Source: CAYLNH01 sp964384625 (GTDB lineage: Bacteria > Verrucomicrobiota > Lentisphaeria > JABSQK01). From it: 15,841 bases of DNA. The stretch's first letter is position 1; each line of letters opens with the position of its first letter. Below are positions 13,037 through 15,841 of the stretch, piece after piece. The notes beneath the pieces are model-generated. The model was not told the origin of the DNA and made no database searches. It saw only the letters and a program-made list of their open reading frames with translations. The position numbers and the translations under genes are program-made. Where the stretch lies: the NCBI GenBank assembly GCA_964384625.1, contig CAYLNH010000168.1:1-15841 (forward strand). The letters run 5' to 3'.

Positions 13037-15631
13037 ATGATTTCGGCCCAATCCTTCACTTGGGAAACTCCGGTCGCAATGCTGGAGGACGGCGCCAGGC
13101 AGTCTCCGGACGCCGTTGCCATTGAAGCTGTCGGTTGTCAGGCACTGACGTATGCCCGATTGACGGCGGCCGTACATGCCCTGATGAACGACCTGGCCAA
13201 GTTGGGTATCGGGCGCGGCGACCGTGTCGGAATCGTGTTGCCGAACGGCGCGGAAATGGCCATCGCGCTTCTTGCCGTCAGTTCAACGGCTGTTTGCGCG
13301 CCGATCAACCCGGCGTATCAGACACAAGAGAGCGTTGCCTGCCTCGATGATCTCCGCGTCGAGCTCCTCCTTGTTGGGGAGGGCATGTCGCCGCCGGCTT
13401 CCACTGCGGCGCAGAAGCTGGGGATTGCCGTGGCGGAATTGTCGTCGGGACTCGACAACGGCAGACCGTTCCGGCTCCGGCTGCGGCCGCACACGGAACC
13501 GCCGCCCCGGACAGGCCGACAGGCATGTCGCGCCGAACTCGACGACGTCGCGGTCGTGCTGCAGACATCGGGCACCACCGCGCGTCCCAAGACGGTTCCA
13601 TTGACGCACCGCAATATCCGGGCCGCCGTCGGGCTGATCTGCAACTCGCTGCAGCTCAGTCCGGACGACTGCTGTCTGGCCTTGATGCCGCAGTTCCACA
13701 TCGGGGGCCTGGTTGATCTGTTGTTGGCGCCGTTGGCTGCAGGCGGCCGCGTGGTCTATGCCGGGGATTTTCGAGCGGAACGTTTTTTCGCCTGCCTGCA
13801 GCAGTACAAGCCCACCTGGTGCCAGGTCGTGCCCACAACGATGGTCGCCATTCTCGAACACAGCAGTCGGCTTGATCTGAGACCCGCCGACACCTGCCTG
13901 CGGTTCCTTCGCTGCGTGGCCGCAGCCCTGCGGCCGGCCGATCTGCAGGCGGCGGAGGAACTGTTCAACGTTCCTGTCGTCGTCACTTTCGGAATGACGG
14001 AAGCGGCTCCGCTGATCACCAGCACGTCGCTGTCTGCGGATCGCCGGAAAGCCGGCTCTGTCGGCCGGTCCGTGGGTCCGGAGGTGGCGATCATGGATGA
14101 CCAGGGGAACCTGCTGCCGCCGGGGACGCCGGGCGAAGTCGTCGTCCGCGGTGAGAATATCATGGCCGGCTACGAGAACGATCCCGAAGCCAATGCTGTG
14201 GCGTTTGCGCATGGCTGGTTTCACACCGGCGACCTCGGCCACCTCGATGAAGATGGCTGTCTCTTCCTCGGTGGACGCGTGAAGGAGATCATCAACCGCG
14301 GCGGTGAGAAGATTTCTCCCGCAGAAGTGGATCTTGTCCTCCTCGATCATCCGGCGGTTGCGGCGGCTGCATGTTTCCCGATACCGCACGAGCGTCTTGG
14401 AGAAGATATTGCGGCGGCTGTTGTGCGCCATCCAGGCGCGGCCGTCACGGAGCAGGAACTGCGGGATTTCGTGGCGCAGCGGCTGGCGCCGTTTAAGGCG
14501 CCGCGCATTGTCGTGTTTGTCGATTGCATTCCCAAGGGACCGACGGGCAAGATCCAACGGCTGTTGTTGGCGGCACAACTGCCTTGGGAGCCATCTGCCG
14601 GCGCTTCCGGGCCGGGCCGTACCGCAGCCCCTCGCACACCCGCCGAACTCAAGATTGCCGCGATCTGGTCTGACATTCTCAAGTTGGATCGACTGAACGT
14701 CAACGACGGTTTCTTTGAGCTCGGCGGTGATTCGCTGCAGGCCGTCGAGTTATTTGCGCAATTGGAGCAGGAGTTCGGTCGGAGGATCCCGGTCAACATG
14801 ATCTTTCGATTCCCGACAATTACGGCCCAGGCCGCACTCCTTGAGAACGCGGAAGCTATCGTTCCGCAGACGCGGGCGGCGGCGATACGTCGGGCGGAAC
14901 AGATTCCGATGTTCTGGATTCAATTCCGCTTCGACCCGGGGAACATGCCGGTCATCCCGCTGGAGACGCTTTGGGAACGGCCGCCGAACCGTGATGTCTT
15001 CGGAATGTCCGTGGAACAGCTTGCCGCCGACTATGTCAAGCAGATACGTGACTGCGTCCCGGCCGGGCCATGTTGTCTCGGGGGCTATTCCATGGGTGGA
15101 CTTCTCGCCCTGGAAACGGCGAGGCAACTCGAAGCGTTTTCCAGGCCGGTGCCGCTGCTGTTCCTGGTCGACCCGGCGGCGCCGAGGGACGCAATTGCGG
15201 ATTGGCAGGAAACCCGAGATGATCGACTGGCTGAGCTTGCCGGCGGGATAAGAGAGAAAGGCCTTCTGCATGTTGCCCGGAGCAAGTTCCAGGCGGTGGT
15301 CAACGTCTTGAGTTCACCGATCAAAACGATTGCCTGCCGACATTGTCTGAAGACCGGCAAACCATTCTCGGTTGAGCTTCGGCGCCATTACGCGGCGCGC
15401 GTCTATGCCAGGGCTGTCGCCGACTATGCCCCCGAAACCTACAGCGGCACCGCAGTCGTCTATTTCACCGCGAGTCACCAGCGAACAGCGGCGGCGTCAT
15501 GGAATCGCATTATTCCGGACGCCACGGTTCAGGTTCTGGACATCGCCGACCATTTCCAGGTCATGCGTTCGCCTTGGAACCGCCAGTGGCTGGCCGATCT
15601 CGGTTCCAGACTCACCGGCTTGGAATCCTGA
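13037..15631 (+). CDS. Adenylation, carrier and thioesterase protein (A-T-TE)
   Basis: An 864-residue single-module synthetase. The start is ATG 13037 with AAAGGA at 13027-13032; the frame upstream to 12869 does not look coding. Residues 1-515 are an acyl-activating domain: P-loop LQTSGTTARPK (175-185), MPQFHIGGL, FGMTEAAP (318-325), TGDLG (397-401), NRGGEKISPAEVD (420-432) and catalytic K505 in PTGKIQR. These motifs look more like acyl-CoA ligases of the oxalate-CoA ligase type than classical NRPS adenylation domains. Residues about 535-605 are a carrier domain with phosphopantetheine serine S566 in DGFFELGGDSLQ. Residues about 623-864 are a thioesterase with S685 (GGYSMGG), D712 and H839; the 27-residue Ser-Asp spacing fits type I thioesterases. 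The usual glycine-rich oxyanion segment near its start is not obvious. There is no condensation domain. Substrate and product are unknown. Confidence 0.9.
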   Translation: MISAQSFTWETPVAMLEDGARQSPDAVAIEAVGCQALTYARLTAAVHALMNDLAKLGIGRGDRVGIVLPNGAEMAIALLAVSSTAVCAPINPAYQTQESVACLDDLRVELLLVGEGMSPPASTAAQKLGIAVAELSSGLDNGRPFRLRLRPHTEPPPRTGRQACRAELDDVAVVLQTSGTTARPKTVPLTHRNIRAAVGLICNSLQLSPDDCCLALMPQFHIGGLVDLLLAPLAAGGRVVYAGDFRAERFFACLQQYKPTWCQVVPTTMVAILEHSSRLDLRPADTCLRFLRCVAAALRPADLQAAEELFNVPVVVTFGMTEAAPLITSTSLSADRRKAGSVGRSVGPEVAIMDDQGNLLPPGTPGEVVVRGENIMAGYENDPEANAVAFAHGWFHTGDLGHLDEDGCLFLGGRVKEIINRGGEKISPAEVDLVLLDHPAVAAAACFPIPHERLGEDIAAAVVRHPGAAVTEQELRDFVAQRLAPFKAPRIVVFVDCIPKGPTGKIQRLLLAAQLPWEPSAGASGPGRTAAPRTPAELKIAAIWSDILKLDRLNVNDGFFELGGDSLQAVELFAQLEQEFGRRIPVNMIFRFPTITAQAALLENAEAIVPQTRAAAIRRAEQIPMFWIQFRFDPGNMPVIPLETLWERPPNRDVFGMSVEQLAADYVKQIRDCVPAGPCCLGGYSMGGLLALETARQLEAFSRPVPLLFLVDPAAPRDAIADWQETRDDRLAELAGGIREKGLLHVARSKFQAVVNVLSSPIKTIACRHCLKTGKPFSVELRRHYAARVYARAVADYAPETYSGTAVVYFTASHQRTAAASWNRIIPDATVQVLDIADHFQVMRSPWNRQWLADLGSRLTGLES

Positions 15632-15806
15632 CGATTTTGCCCTTGGGCAATGACTGACTGAAGGGGCAGAGGATTTCGTGCCGCTTCGCGTTTCGGTTTG
15701 TCAGCCGAACCCAACGAGACACGTACTGCCTGAACTCAATTGCTTGACGGAGCATCGAAGATCCATCAAAATCATGCGTCCCCCCTCCATCTATAGCATT
15801 GTCGCG

Positions 15807-15841
15807 GTAGGGACTGCCCATTACGGGCAGCCCCCCGCACA
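15807..15841 (-). mobile_element. 3' end of a group II intron (domain VI), cut by window edge
   Basis: Read on the minus strand, the last 35 bases begin TGTGCGGGGGG, form a stem-loop CTGCCC-GTAAT-GGGCAG (15814-15830) and end CCCTAC. This matches what I know of domain VI at the 3' end of bacterial group II introns, normally preceded by the domain V hairpin and a reverse transcriptase/maturase gene. Those parts would lie just beyond the window's right edge. The intron boundary at 15807 assumes the usual terminal AY. The call rests on recall of the motif and cannot be completed from this window. Confidence 0.6.

Noticed and set aside
15637..15650. TTGCCC-TT-GGGCAA as terminator of the A-T-TE gene
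   Set aside because: The loop would be only two bases and no T-run follows on either strand.
15612..15821. 69-residue minus-strand frame at the right edge
   Set aside because: It starts inside the putative intron end and finishes inside the A-T-TE gene, with no family resemblance.

Overview
The window is GC-rich bacterial DNA, roughly 60% or more GC by eye. Its content points to a member of the Planctomycetes-Verrucomicrobia-Lentisphaerae group: several sulfatases, a GH20 enzyme, a GH51-like enzyme, an FAD-dependent oxidoreductase of the PF12831 type, an AraC regulator, a SUKH/HEAT protein, and palindrome-rich intergenic DNA. This placement is an inference from gene content. No rRNA, tRNA, CRISPR array or transposase gene was seen.

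Layout. (1) 1-274: upstream spacer. (2) 275-1636 (+): a sulfatase resembling iduronate-2-sulfatase. (3) 1637-2125: a gene-free stretch packed with hairpins, including two inverted copies of one repeat. (4) 9037 down to 2126 (-): five tightly spaced genes read leftward: GH51-like glycosidase, AAC(3)-fold N-acetyltransferase, a second sulfatase interrupted by an in-frame TAG, a GH20 hexosaminidase-like enzyme, and an FAD-dependent oxidoreductase. (5) 9176-9970 (+): a divergent AraC-family regulator, sharing a 138-bp promoter region with the first gene of that operon. (6) 10180-11541 (-): a SUKH (SMI1/KNR4) domain protein followed by probable HEAT-type repeats. (7) 11678-12856 (+): a cytosine-deaminase-like amidohydrolase. 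A possible 49-residue ORF follows it, and then at 13037-15631 (+) an 864-residue adenylation, carrier and thioesterase protein. (8) 15632-15841: spacer ending in what looks like the 3' end (domain VI) of a minus-strand group II intron that continues beyond the window.

How it fits together. Regions 2 to 5 look like a locus for breaking down a sulfated, amino-sugar-containing glycan. The sulfatases, GH20 enzyme, GH51-like enzyme, N-acetyltransferase and oxidoreductase all lack a visible signal peptide, so they probably act in the cytoplasm on imported oligosaccharides, under the AraC regulator. The most interesting idea is that the N-acetyltransferase supplies the 2-acetamido group that GH20 catalysis needs. 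That would resemble the acetylation step of lysosomal heparan sulfate breakdown. Region 7 is a separate small biosynthetic-looking unit that activates an acid, tethers it to a carrier and releases it.
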